DNA from: Rhizobium leguminosarum
GTDB taxonomy: Bacteria > Pseudomonadota > Alphaproteobacteria > Rhizobiales > Rhizobiaceae
Reading direction: 5' to 3'
Length of the DNA: 64,000 nt
Assembly (NCBI RefSeq): GCF_004123835.1
Contig: NZ_MZMU01000001.1
Location: 226,017 to 290,016, forward strand
Shown here piece after piece: positions 27,925 through 37,099 of the stretch (positions within the stretch are counted from its first letter, which is position 1; the number at the start of each line of letters is the position of its first letter). The notes under the pieces were generated by a model. It saw nothing but the letters and a program-made list of their open reading frames with translations. It did no database searches and was not told the DNA's origin. The position numbers and the translations under genes were made by a program.

Positions 27925-28772
27925 TCATGCACCCCCAGCAGTTCGCCGAGCGCATCGCCCAGCATGCTGAAGCCGAAGGCCAGGCAGACGATGGAAAGGC
28001 CGGGAAACAGCGTGATCCACCAGGCCGTGGTGATGAAGCCCTGCCCTTCCGCGACCATGACGCCCCATTCGGCGAGCGGCGGCTGGACGCCGAGGCCGAG
28101 GTAGCTGATGGCGGCGCCGCTGAGCAGCACCAGCGTGGCATCGGACATCGAAAAGACGATCGAGCCGGCAATCGCGTTCGGCAGCAGGTGGCGGAACATG
28201 ATGCGCGGGCGGCTGAAACCGAGACTGACGGCGGCAACGGCGTAGTCGCTGCCTTTCAGCACCAGCATCTGCGCCCGGATCAGCCGCGCATAGGACACCC
28301 AGCCGACCAGCGCCATGGCAATGTAGAAGCTGCCGAGACCGGGGCCGAGGATCGCAATGATCGACAGCATCAGCACCAGGAAAGGGAAGGCAAGAATGAT
28401 ATCGACGAGGCGCATGAACAGCGCATCGACGATGCCGCCGAAAAAGCCGGCGATCGTGCCCACCGTCGTGCCGATCAGGAAGGGGAAGATGACGCCGATC
28501 AGCGCCATCTGCAGATCGATGCGCGTACCCCAGATGACACGGGAGAGGATGTCGCGGCCGAAATTGTCGGTGCCGAAGGGGTGCAACAGCGACGGCGCCT
28601 GCAGCCGCACCTCGGCATTCTGCATGATCGGGTCGTAGGGCGCGATAACAGGCGCACCGATCGCCAGCAGGACGAAGAACAGCAACATACCGGCGCCAAC
28701 AGCAAGCATCAGCCGCCGGCCGAAGAACCGGCGCCAGCCGAGGGATGCAGGGGCTGCCGCCTCGACGCTCAT
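27921..28772 (-). CDS. Peptide ABC importer permease (DppC-like)
   Basis: A 283-residue permease with an N-terminal cytoplasmic tail, first helix MLAVGAGMLLFFVLLAIGAPVIAPYDP, then the periplasmic block HPFGTDNFGRDILSRVIWGTRIDL that marks DppC/OppC proteins. The coupling loop AAVSLGFSRPRIMFRHLLPNAI is about two thirds along. Overlaps both neighbours by 4 bp. Confidence 0.9.
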
Positions 28773-29707
28773 AACTTCACCCTCGGATCGACGGCGACGG
28801 TGACGATGTCGGCGATGAAGTTGATCAGCACGGTCGCGCAGGCAAAAACCATGGCGACACCCTGCACAACCATATAGTCGCGCGAAAAGATCGCCCTGAC
28901 AAGTAGTTGTCCCATGCCTGGCAGCGCAAAGACGCTTTCGACTACCACCGTGCCGCCGATCAGCCAGCCGATATTGACGGCAAGCAGGTTGATCGTCGGC
29001 ACCAGCGAATTCGGCAGTACATGCCGCCAGAAGACGATGCCCTCAGGCATGCCGCGGGCGCGCGCCGCCGTCGCGACATCCGATTTCAGCTGCTCGATCA
29101 TCGCCGCGCGCAGGCTGCGCGTCAACACGGTCGAGAGTGACAGCGCGACCGTCAGGCTCGGCAGGACGAGATGCGAAAGTTTATCGCCGATCGTCGCGCC
29201 ATAGCCTGAGACCGGCAGAATACCGAGATCGACGCTGAAGAGGATGATCAACATCAGCCCCAGCCAGAAGGGCGGAAAGCCGATGCCGAAGGTCGAGACG
29301 ATGCGCACCGCATGGTCCGGCGCCCGCCCGGCATTGCGTGCGGCGATCGCCGACATCGGCACCGCGATCAGGACCGACAGGACGACGCTGGAAACGACAA
29401 GCGCGAGCGTCGGCTCGATCCGAGTGGCGATCAGCTTCAGCACGTCGATCTTGTAGAGGATCGATTTGCCCATCTCGCCGTAGGCGAGATTCTTGAGGAA
29501 ATAGACATATTGCAGCCATATCGGCTGGTCGAGACCGTATTGGGCGCGGATGCTGGCGAGTGCCGCCGGGGTGGCGCGCGTCCCAAGGATGTTGCGTGCG
29601 GGATCGCCGGGGATCAACCGGACCAGAATGAAAGTGATGACGCTGATGCCGAAGATGACGGGCAGGAACTGCAGCGGTCGCGTCAGAACGAATTTATAGC
29701 GATGCAT
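28769..29707 (-). CDS. Peptide ABC importer permease (DppB-like)
   Basis: A 312-residue permease; first helix RPLQFLPVIFGISVITFILVRLIPGDPA is the DppB/OppB signature start, and the coupling loop ATAARARGMPEGIVFWRHVLPNSL is the usual EAA-like motif. It follows the first iminopeptidase gene by 51 bp on the same strand, so the peptidase and importer probably share the promoter that carries the dyad at 30727-30750. Confidence 0.9.
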   Translation of the reverse strand: MHRYKFVLTRPLQFLPVIFGISVITFILVRLIPGDPARNILGTRATPAALASIRAQYGLDQPIWLQYVYFLKNLAYGEMGKSILYKIDVLKLIATRIEPTLALVVSSVVLSVLIAVPMSAIAARNAGRAPDHAVRIVSTFGIGFPPFWLGLMLIILFSVDLGILPVSGYGATIGDKLSHLVLPSLTVALSLSTVLTRSLRAAMIEQLKSDVATAARARGMPEGIVFWRHVLPNSLVPTINLLAVNIGWLIGGTVVVESVFALPGMGQLLVRAIFSRDYMVVQGVAMVFACATVLINFIADIVTVAVDPRVKL

Positions 29708-29758
29708 GACGGCGATCGCCCCTTTGTCTTCGTCGGGTTCGGTCCGCTCCCTGTTGCA

Positions 29759-30649
29759 TCAGCCTGCCTCGTGCCGGGCGAGAAAATCGAGAAGAGCCGG
29801 ATAATAATCCTGCGGGTTCTCATAGAACGGCATATGGCTGGCATTGGCAAATACCTTGAGCTCGGCATTCGGCAGCGCAAGCTTCATCCTGAGCGCACAG
29901 GCCGGTGTCAACTCATCATGCTCTCCCGTCGTGATGAGCACCGGCAGCGTCAGCCGCGGCAGATCGGGGACGCGGTTCCAGTCCTTGAGGTTGCCGATAT
30001 AGAGAAACTCGTTCGGCCCCTGCATCGTCTCGTAGGGCGCCATGTTCCAATCGTCGAGCGAGCGGCGCACCGGCGCCGGCCATTCCGGCAGACGGCAGAC
30101 ATGGCGATAGTTGAGGATGGTGACGGCAGCGAGATATTCCGGATGATTATAAGTGCCCTGCGCCTCGTGCTTCTGCATCATGGAGACGGTTTCGGGGCCG
30201 AGCGCTGCGCGCAGCCGTTCGAGTTCCGAGATCAGATGCGGCATGTCGGCGACGGTATCTTCGAGGATCAGCGTCTTGAGGTTTTCGGGATAGGTCAGCG
30301 CATATTCGATCGCCAGCCAGCCGCCCCAGGAATGGCCGAGCATATGGATCTTGCCGAGCCCCAGCGCCTTGCGTACCGTCTCCGTCTCCTCGACATAACG
30401 GCCGATCGTCCAGAGCGTGAGATCGTCCGGCCGGTCGGAAGCGCCGGTGCCGAGTTGATCGAAGGCGACGACACGATAGCCCTTGTCGATCAGGCAGGAA
30501 TGCGCCTCGCGCAGGTAATCGCAGGGCAGGCCCGGCCCACCGTTCAGGCAGAAAACCGTCTCGCTCCCGGTCCCGAAACTATAGGCAACGACGCGATAGC
30601 CATCGACATCGATCTCGAATCGCTCGTCCGGCCGTATTTCACGCCACAT
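29759..30649 (-). CDS. Proline-iminopeptidase-like alpha/beta hydrolase (PipA-like, first copy)
   Basis: A 296-residue alpha/beta hydrolase of the prolyl iminopeptidase (S33) family. The nucleophile elbow is GHSWGG, the SWGG form typical of Pip enzymes; the oxyanion-side motif is NGGPG, with Asn in place of the usual His of HGGPG. DQLGTGAS follows, and the acid and His lie in TGEHDELTPA and ANASHMPFYE. ATG 30649 has GGAGCGAACA upstream; the frame open to 30682 lacks support. It leads the peptide ABC operon and is divergent from the LuxR solo. No signal peptide, so it acts in the cytoplasm on imported compounds. Confidence 0.86.
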   Translation of the reverse strand: MWREIRPDERFEIDVDGYRVVAYSFGTGSETVFCLNGGPGLPCDYLREAHSCLIDKGYRVVAFDQLGTGASDRPDDLTLWTIGRYVEETETVRKALGLGKIHMLGHSWGGWLAIEYALTYPENLKTLILEDTVADMPHLISELERLRAALGPETVSMMQKHEAQGTYNHPEYLAAVTILNYRHVCRLPEWPAPVRRSLDDWNMAPYETMQGPNEFLYIGNLKDWNRVPDLPRLTLPVLITTGEHDELTPACALRMKLALPNAELKVFANASHMPFYENPQDYYPALLDFLARHEAG

Positions 30650-30726
30650 TGTTCGCTCCGGCAGAAGATTTCGCTTGCTCAATATTTGGGCACGGCTAAA
30701 TTTTTACCTTAAACCGCATTCAGTGC

Positions 30727-30750
30727 CAGCTATAAGAAGTGATAGGGTGG
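30727..30750 (-). promoter_or_regulatory. Lux-box-like dyad upstream of the first pip gene
   Basis: Contains the imperfect palindrome CTATAAGAAGTGATAG (30730-30745) within a 24-bp element, 78 bp upstream of the first peptidase start and 29 bp before the LuxR start. Read toward the peptidase, 21 of 24 bases match the element at 31574-31597. Placement and repetition make it the likely binding site of the LuxR solo. Confidence 0.65.
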
Positions 30751-30778
30751 GCCGCGATGCCGACCCCGGGAGCAGCCC

Positions 30779-31591
30779 ATGCTTGACGACCCCATTCTTG
30801 ACGACATCGGAACGATCCGACGGCAGTTTACAGCGCACGAAACGCTGGACGGCCGGATCGACCAGGCCTTCGAGGCGATGAAGCAGATCGGCTTCGAGGC
30901 GCTGATCTACGACTATACACCCGTTCCCTACGATCTCGACGGCGCGATCATGATACCATCGCTGCTGAAGCTGCGGAATATTTCAGACGACATGCACGAC
31001 TACTGGTTCAATCGCGGCTATTTCCGTATCGATCCGGTGCAGCAGGTGGCGTTGCGCACTTCCGCACCCTTCTTCTGGAACTACGATCCGGACGCCGACA
31101 CGCTGATCAACCGTTTCATGAACGACGACACCGCGCCGGTGACGCGCTATTTGAGCGAACGCGATATGTCGACCGGCGTCACCGTCCCGGTTCATATGCC
31201 ACGCGGCGACTATGCGACCGTCACCGGCATCCGCTTCGGCCGGAACAAAGATTTCGAACGGCACGCACTGCGCTATATCGCCGACTTCAACCTGCTTGCC
31301 CATGTTTTCCATGAGACCGCCTATTCGCTTTTCGACACGCGGGCGAAGAGCGTCGGCACGATCCGCCTGACCGAGCGGGAACGCGAATGCCTGCGCCATT
31401 CGGCGGAAGGCTACTCCGCCAAGGAAATTTCCCGCATCATCGACCGTTCCGTACCGACTGTCGTGATGCATCTGAACGCCGCGACAAAGAAACTCGGCGC
31501 CCGCAACCGCACCCAGGCCGTGGTGCGCGCCACCCATTACCGCCTGCTCGAAGACCGGCCGACCCATAATTGGCCACCCTATAACTTGTGA
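30779..31591 (+). CDS. LuxR-family solo regulator, plant-responsive (OryR/PsoR/NesR/PipR) subfamily
   Basis: A 270-residue protein with an N-terminal autoinducer-binding domain and a C-terminal LuxR HTH (LTERERECLRHSAEGYSAKEISRIIDRS, then VVMHLNAATKKLGARNR). Aligning on DPV (Asp85, Pro86) and Trp100 with TraR Asp70, Pro71 and Trp85, the positions equal to TraR Trp57 and Tyr61 are Met72 and Trp76. These two changes are the recognised mark of the LuxR solos that respond to plant compounds rather than N-acyl-homoserine lactones. No luxI-type gene is near. It sits between two proline-iminopeptidase-like genes, also characteristic of the subfamily. Start ATG 30779 follows GGGAGC. Confidence 0.9.
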   Translation: MLDDPILDDIGTIRRQFTAHETLDGRIDQAFEAMKQIGFEALIYDYTPVPYDLDGAIMIPSLLKLRNISDDMHDYWFNRGYFRIDPVQQVALRTSAPFFWNYDPDADTLINRFMNDDTAPVTRYLSERDMSTGVTVPVHMPRGDYATVTGIRFGRNKDFERHALRYIADFNLLAHVFHETAYSLFDTRAKSVGTIRLTERERECLRHSAEGYSAKEISRIIDRSVPTVVMHLNAATKKLGARNRTQAVVRATHYRLLEDRPTHNWPPYNL

Positions 31592-31597
31592 TAGCTG
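31574..31597 (+). promoter_or_regulatory. Lux-box-like dyad upstream of the second pip gene
   Basis: Contains CTATAACTTGTGATAG (31579-31594) and overlaps the stop codon of the LuxR gene, about 60 bp before the second peptidase start. It repeats the element at 30727-30750 in the opposite orientation, so each copy points to its own peptidase gene. Confidence 0.65.
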
Positions 31598-31657
31598 CCT
31601 TCGCCGTCGCCGCCGCGTTATGCTTTTTCATCACTGCTAAGAGAGATGGAGACGCCA

Positions 31658-32560
31658 GTGGGCGAAGTCACGACCAAAGAAGCGTATCTGCCCTTTCGCG
31701 ACTATCGCACCTGGTATCGCGTCACCGGTTCGCTGGACAGCGGCAAGCTGCCGCTCGTTGTCGCCCATGGCGGGCCTGGCTGCACCCATGATTATGTCGA
31801 TTCCTTCAAGGATATCGCCGCCCTCGACGGCCGTCCGATCATCCATTACGACCAGCTCGGCAATGGCAACTCCACCCGCCTTCCGGAAAAAGGCCCAGAT
31901 TTCTGGACGGTCGGCCTATTCCTCGAGGAGCTGGACGCACTGCTTTCCCATCTCGGCATTCGGGATCGTTACGCTTTCCTCGGCCAGTCCTGGGGCGGCA
32001 TGCTCGGCGCCGAACATGCGGTGCGCCGGCCGCAAGGCCTGAAGGCACTTGTTATCGCCAACTCGCCGGCCAACATGAATACCTGGGTTTCGGAGGCAAA
32101 CCGGCTGAGGCAGGAACTGCCGAAGGAGGTGCAGGATACGCTGCTAAAGCATGAACTGGCGGGAAGCCTCACCGATCCGGAATATATCGCCGCCTCGCGT
32201 GTCTTCTATGACCGCCATGTCTGCCGCGTGGTGCCGTGGCCGCCGGAAGTGGCGCGCACTTTCGCGATCATGGACGAGGACAACACCGTCTATCGTAACA
32301 TGAACGGCCCCACCGAATTTCACGTCATCGGGACGATGAAAGACTGGACCATCGAAGACAGGCTCGACCGCATCGAGGCCCCAACGCTGCTGATCTCGGG
32401 AAAATACGACGAGGCGACACCCCTGGTGGTAAGGCCCTATCTCGAATGCGTTCCCGGCTGCGAATGGGTGCTCTTCGAAAATTCCAGCCACATGCCGCAT
32501 GTCGAGGAAAAGCAGCTTTGCCTGGCGACCGTTTCCGGTTTCCTGTCCCGGCACGATTGA
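31658..32560 (+). CDS. Proline-iminopeptidase-like alpha/beta hydrolase (second copy)
   Basis: About 300 residues, S33 family. It has the canonical oxyanion motif HGGPG near residue 38, DQLGNGNS, nucleophile elbow GQSWGG, acid in SGKYDEATP and His in [12 protein letters not shown] prefer GTG 31658 (GGAG six bases upstream, and [13 protein letters not shown] is a natural N-terminus); ATG 31646 would add four residues. It is similar to but clearly different from the copy at 29759-30649. Downstream of LuxR on the same strand and preceded by its own dyad. Expected to release an N-terminal residue, or to cleave a related amide or ester, from an imported plant compound. Confidence 0.86.
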   Translation: MGEVTTKEAYLPFRDYRTWYRVTGSLDSGKLPLVVAHGGPGCTHDYVDSFKDIAALDGRPIIHYDQLGNGNSTRLPEKGPDFWTVGLFLEELDALLSHLGIRDRYAFLGQSWGGMLGAEHAVRRPQGLKALVIANSPANMNTWVSEANRLRQELPKEVQDTLLKHELAGSLTDPEYIAASRVFYDRHVCRVVPWPPEVARTFAIMDEDNTVYRNMNGPTEFHVIGTMKDWTIEDRLDRIEAPTLLISGKYDEATPLVVRPYLECVPGCEWVLFENSSHMPHVEEKQLCLATVSGFLSRHD

Positions 32561-32572
32561 GGAAGCGGTCGC

Positions 32573-33484
32573 CTATCGGCGAACCAGCCATTTCTTGGCG
32601 ACACGGCAAGCCATCGTATAGGCCGGATCAAAGACATTGCCGACATCATAGCGCACCACCTGGCCGAGCAGATGACTGGCCGCCGTCCTGTCCAGGCCAT
32701 AATCCGACGCCAGCCAGTTCAACATTTCGCTGGTGGCGTGCTGGAGCGCCTGATCGAGGGGCCGGGCGTTGCCGATGGTGAAGATGTCTTCGGCCGTTTC
32801 CCCGCGCGGCCAGACCAGTCCGGCCTTCTTTTCCACCGTCAGCCGCACCGTGACCTCGAACGTCGTCTCGACACCGGTTCCGACGATCTCGCCATCCCCT
32901 TGCACGGCATGGCAGTCGCCGAGAAAGAACAGGGCGCCGGCAGCCGATACGGGCAAGCGGACCGTGGTGCCGGCGCCGAACAGCCGATAATCCATGTTGC
33001 CGCCATATTCGCCGCTGGTCGCGGTCGATATCGCCTGGCCGAGCCTGGGCGCCACGCCGAAACAGCCGATCATCGGGGCGAGAGGCAGAACGAAATTTTC
33101 AAGACCTGCAACCGGCTCGGAAAGCCGCACGGTCAAGGCTTTACGGTCGATCGCCCAGATGGCGATATCGCGCGGCGGCAGGTCTCGAACCGCCTCTGGA
33201 TCGACCACGTTGGCGGCGACGACACTGCCGGTAAAACCCGTGTCCCTGGTCGGGATCATGGTGATGATCTCGACCTTCAGCGCATCCCCGGGCTCGGCCC
33301 CTTCCACGAAGATCGGGCCGTTCATCGGATTGCCGCCAGGTGCCTGCTCGATGCCGTCCTTGTCATGCCCGGCCGCGTCGAGCGTCTCGGTGACGACGGT
33401 ATCGCCGTCGGCGATGTGCAGGGCCGGCGAAAGAGAGCCGATGACATTGTGAAAGCTCGTCGGAATGAAGCGGTGAGTGGTCAT
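32573..33484 (-). CDS. Acetamidase/formamidase family protein
   Basis: A 303-residue FmdA/AmdA-type amidase, which hydrolyses short amides to acid plus ammonia. Family features: N-terminal HIADGDTVVTETLDAAGHD, GNPMNGPIFVEGAEPGDALKVEI, the central PMIGCFGVAP, NMDYRLFGAGTTVRLPV and LFFLGDCHAVQGDGEIVG blocks. It is convergent with the second pip gene, 12 bp apart. Amidase genes occur next to PipR-type regulators in Pseudomonas, and the known PipR inducer is an amide, so this enzyme may degrade the signal or a related compound. That link is inference. Confidence 0.87.
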   Translation of the reverse strand: MTTHRFIPTSFHNVIGSLSPALHIADGDTVVTETLDAAGHDKDGIEQAPGGNPMNGPIFVEGAEPGDALKVEIITMIPTRDTGFTGSVVAANVVDPEAVRDLPPRDIAIWAIDRKALTVRLSEPVAGLENFVLPLAPMIGCFGVAPRLGQAISTATSGEYGGNMDYRLFGAGTTVRLPVSAAGALFFLGDCHAVQGDGEIVGTGVETTFEVTVRLTVEKKAGLVWPRGETAEDIFTIGNARPLDQALQHATSEMLNWLASDYGLDRTAASHLLGQVVRYDVGNVFDPAYTMACRVAKKWLVRR

Positions 33485-33785
33485 GAAAATACAGCTCTAA
33501 TGGCTCAGGTAACTGTCCACAGATCCTAGCTCGTTTCGAATGTCATGAGCCTGCGGCTGGAGCGCCGGGCCGAGAGAGTTGCAGATTAGATCAGAGATCG
33601 CCTGCAATGCCAATATCCGCGCGGCACCACGCGAAACCGGCAGCCGATGGCGGGTTGTCGAAAGGGTGGCACGAGGGGCGTCTTTGTGATCGCGGCAATC
33701 GCATAGAGGCAATGGTCGAAACGCGATACCATAACCACGACCTTGGCCGCCTCGACCACCTTCCTTTCAAACCGATAGGCAGATC
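33485..33785. other. Intergenic region between formamidase and SerC/SerA-like fusion genes
   Basis: About 300 bp holding the divergent promoters of the two flanking genes. I see no supported gene, no clear dyad and no RNA element here. Confidence 0.5.
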
Positions 33786-36761
33786 ATGACTAATATCGAG
33801 CAGATGCAGGAACAGCGACTTGAAGCGCTCCGACTGACGAAGTCGGGAGCACCGAAGCTGCCGTCCAATCCGTTTTTCGGGGTCGGTCCGATCACCGATG
33901 CCACGACCGACGAAGTGGATAGCCGCCTGCGACGCATCGCTTTCGATAGATGGATCGAGAAGACCTATCGCAAGTTCGACGACAAAGGCAACGACATAGG
34001 CGGCTTCACCACCGCCGAAATTTCCCGCAGCATGCATCGCGGCTACCCAGCGGATAAAATTCTGACCGACATGATGCGGGCGATCCACCGCTATTCCCAC
34101 TTCCCGAAGACGAACCGGATGGCTGTGGGACTGGGCGGCGGCCACAGCGGCTTTACCGTCTGCGTCCAGCACCTGATGAACGCCAACGACGCCTCGCAGC
34201 GCGTCTACGTCGATACGCCGCGCCCGGAAAGCGATCCGGCCCGAGCGGCAGGCTTCTTCCGTCAGTCCTGGGCCACGCAGCTGATCGAGATGCAGCGCTT
34301 TGCCGAAAAAGGCTGCGAGAGCCGCATTCATTTTGCCGCCTCCGAGGGTGTGATCCCGACGGCCGCCGAGCTTTCCGCTCTCGGTGTGTCGATCTTCGTC
34401 GGCGTCGGCCACGAGACGACTGGCGCCAATGCCTATACCAGCCGTGAGATCCACGAGCTGCTGAACTGGATCGATGGCGATCCGGCGAACCGCCATGCAG
34501 TGTTCGACGCGACGTCGATGCTGGGCGCCATGCCTTGGGAGCCCGAGCTGGTCGATGCCGTGATGGCGAAATGCTGCTTGTTCATGCCGTTCCAGAAGGC
34601 AATCGGCGGGGTGTCGGGGTATTTCGTCGCCTCCTTCACGCCGCATGCCCTGGCGCTCGTGGAGAAGAACCAGCAGGATCCGTCCTGGGCGATCCCGCGC
34701 CAGCTCAAGATCGCGCCGCCGATCGACGCGCGGCAGCCGCTTTCCGCCAAGCGATCCGTGGATGCCGGGCCGTTTTACGATGCAGCGGAAGACCGCATGC
34801 TCGGCGGCGTCATCAACACCTACAGCGCGCTTGCCTTTGCCGAAACCACCTTCGGCCTCCTGCAGTCCGAGGCGCGGGTCGGCTCGGTGGTCGAGCTCAA
34901 CAAGCGGTCTGCGGCCAATCGGGCGGTGATCGACGGCTGGGTCGAGTCGCACCCGCTGTTTTCGCTCACCGTCACCGATGCCGAGCGGCGCGGTGCGGCG
35001 GTAACGCTGTTAAAGGTGGAGGACACCGGCATCACCGATCCTGCGATCCATGCCCGCATTATCGCGCGTTCGAAGCAACTGCTCGGCTATGAGGGCTTTA
35101 CCCATCCGAACGGCGAGTTCGAGCCTGGCCTCGATGCGGCGCGTTACGTCAACGCATTCCCGGGAACGCCCGGCGACTACCGCGCCTGGGTCGGCGGCAT
35201 CCGCGAGCCGGCCGATATCGCCGCGCTGCTGGAAAACCTGCAATATGCCTATCTGCGCGCCAAGATCGTCGTGATCGAGGAAGAACTGGCAAAGCAGGGC
35301 GTCACGTTCGCGGCGCCTGTGAAGGCCGGCGTGATGGTCCGCAAGGATAATCCCGAACACGCCTATACGGTGCTGATCGCCGATCTGGTCGGCCTGCGCC
35401 TCGGCGCCGATGGGGAGCCCGACGACAGCGAGATCAGAACCTATGTCGAGGAAAAGGGCGGCGTCTTCCATGCCGGCCCGATCGGCGACAGGGCGGCGCT
35501 GGAAAAGGGCCGCATCCACTTCTTCTACCAGCCAAATCTCAGCACCGAGGCCGAAATCCTGCCGCAGACGGACAAGGGCCAGTATGACGCGCTGATCGCG
35601 GCGGCGACCTTCATCCCGAAGGCTTCCGTCTTCCCGTTCGGCGGCGTGCGCATCGGCGCGGGTACCGGCAATATGGGCTCGGCCTCCTGGGGTGGCGGCA
35701 ACGGCGAGGGCGGCGAGGCGCCTTTGATGAACACGCCCGGCATCAACAGCCGGGCGACCGCCCAGATGGCGATGAAGGCGATCCTCAAGGTTGTTCCCGA
35801 CCTGCCCGTCGACAGGCTGCACCAGATGGTCGCCAACGGCGACTTTGATACCGGGCGCCAGCTCAAGGATTTCCCGACCGCCAAGCTGGAGGGTCGGAAA
35901 ATCGCCATTCTAGGCTACGGCAATATCGGCCGCGAAGTCGCCAAGCTCGCCAAGGCTTTTGGCATGAAGGTGGTGATCTACGCGCGCCAGCATCACCAAA
36001 GCTGGATCGAGTCGGAAGGCTTCGATTACGCCGCAAGTCCGGTTGAGGCGGCGACCGGCGCCGACGTGCTCTCCGTCCATATCGGTCTTGGCCGGCTGGA
36101 TGCTGCGACGGGCGTCTACTCCAACGCAGGTTTCGTCGACACGCAGGTGCTCGACGCGATGAACGATGGTGCGGTGCTGGTCAACTACGACCGGGGCGAG
36201 GTCGTCGATGCGGCGGCGCTCGACCGGGCGCTGTCGTCCGGAAAGATTGCCCATGTGGCAATCGACGCCGATCTCTTCAAGGATGCGTCGACCGGCAAGC
36301 TCAGCGGACCGATGGTTCCCTATCTGCCACTCGAAGAGCGCCATAAGGGCAAGCTGGAACTGCTGCCGCACGCCGCCGCCGATACCGACCATCCTTCTCG
36401 GGTGACCGGCGCCAAGCAGGCGGTCGATCAGATCTTCGATGTCATCCGCTTCAAGTCGGTCACCAATCTGAAGGGTGATCTGCCGGAAGGGTATGTCTCG
36501 GCAGGCGGCCGCACACCGGCCGGAATCGGGAGGGTGACGAAACGGGTGGTCAGCGAGATCAGCGGCAATGCGGAACTGCTGGACGAATTGCGGCGGACCT
36601 CGGAAAAGGTCGCGGCGATCGTCGGCGCGCTCTCCGTTGTCTCCGACCCGAGCCACCGGGACCGGATCATCGATCGCTATACCGGTCTGCTGGCCGAAAA
36701 TGCCGGCCGGCAGCGGGCGCTTCTCGAGCAGCTTGGCCTGTACGGACCGGCGGCGGAGTAA
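33786..36761 (+). CDS. Fusion of SerC-like aminotransferase and SerA-like 2-hydroxyacid dehydrogenase
   Basis: A 991-residue protein with two enzyme-like halves. Residues ~25-480 resemble class V aminotransferases of the phosphoserine aminotransferase type: VGHETTGAN (207-215), PLP-nitrogen Asp241 in FDATSM and a likely PLP Lys271 in MPFQKAIGGVSGYF. Residues ~500-890 resemble D-3-phosphoglycerate dehydrogenase: MNTPGINSRATAQ (647-659), NAD-binding GYGNIG (709-714), Arg802 in NYDRGEVVD, acidic Asp828 region IDADLF and catalytic-type His861 in LLPHAAADT. The usual Glu of the Arg-Glu-His triad is not obvious. The C-terminal ~100 residues are helical. The two activities are consecutive steps of serine synthesis (dehydrogenase then aminotransferase), but here the order in the chain is reversed. 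Confidence 0.8.
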   Translation: MTNIEQMQEQRLEALRLTKSGAPKLPSNPFFGVGPITDATTDEVDSRLRRIAFDRWIEKTYRKFDDKGNDIGGFTTAEISRSMHRGYPADKILTDMMRAIHRYSHFPKTNRMAVGLGGGHSGFTVCVQHLMNANDASQRVYVDTPRPESDPARAAGFFRQSWATQLIEMQRFAEKGCESRIHFAASEGVIPTAAELSALGVSIFVGVGHETTGANAYTSREIHELLNWIDGDPANRHAVFDATSMLGAMPWEPELVDAVMAKCCLFMPFQKAIGGVSGYFVASFTPHALALVEKNQQDPSWAIPRQLKIAPPIDARQPLSAKRSVDAGPFYDAAEDRMLGGVINTYSALAFAETTFGLLQSEARVGSVVELNKRSAANRAVIDGWVESHPLFSLTVTDAERRGAAVTLLKVEDTGITDPAIHARIIARSKQLLGYEGFTHPNGEFEPGLDAARYVNAFPGTPGDYRAWVGGIREPADIAALLENLQYAYLRAKIVVIEEELAKQGVTFAAPVKAGVMVRKDNPEHAYTVLIADLVGLRLGADGEPDDSEIRTYVEEKGGVFHAGPIGDRAALEKGRIHFFYQPNLSTEAEILPQTDKGQYDALIAAATFIPKASVFPFGGVRIGAGTGNMGSASWGGGNGEGGEAPLMNTPGINSRATAQMAMKAILKVVPDLPVDRLHQMVANGDFDTGRQLKDFPTAKLEGRKIAILGYGNIGREVAKLAKAFGMKVVIYARQHHQSWIESEGFDYAASPVEAATGADVLSVHIGLGRLDAATGVYSNAGFVDTQVLDAMNDGAVLVNYDRGEVVDAAALDRALSSGKIAHVAIDADLFKDASTGKLSGPMVPYLPLEERHKGKLELLPHAAADTDHPSRVTGAKQAVDQIFDVIRFKSVTNLKGDLPEGYVSAGGRTPAGIGRVTKRVVSEISGNAELLDELRRTSEKVAAIVGALSVVSDPSHRDRIIDRYTGLLAENAGRQRALLEQLGLYGPAAE

Positions 36762-37099
36762 GCCGCGGTCACGCCCGATATGCGCCGCTCTTTTTCTGAC
36801 CGCGCCGGCCGCTTTGCCGCAGTTAGTCGAGCGCCACATTCGGAGCGGCCGTAGCGCCGCCGCATACCGACGACCTACGATTTGCCGGAGTGGCCCTGGC
36901 GGCGACGGAAGATGATGGCCGCACCTTAGAGCATTCCGTGACTCGGAGAAAAACGGAACCGATCTAGTTGCGGCCCCGGCTCCCGGCGCGACATGGACCG
37001 AAGCCGAAGGTCTTCCTATATGCAGGCAATGCGGCATCGACGGCAGATTCAACAGCGTTGAGCCTTGACGGACCCAGATGCGATGCCTCAGCGAGACCG
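36762..37099. other. Intergenic region with possible dispersed palindrome
   Basis: No supported gene. Around 36926-36966 lies TTAGAGCATTCCGTG followed by ACGGAACCGATCTAG, an imperfect dyad resembling the short palindromes scattered through Rhizobium intergenic regions. It lies between convergent genes and could help end transcription. Confidence 0.35.

Noticed and set aside
36926..36966. Possible rhizobial intergenic palindrome family member
   Set aside because: Only one partial copy can be seen in this window, so membership in a repeat family cannot be shown; listed only as a low-confidence note.
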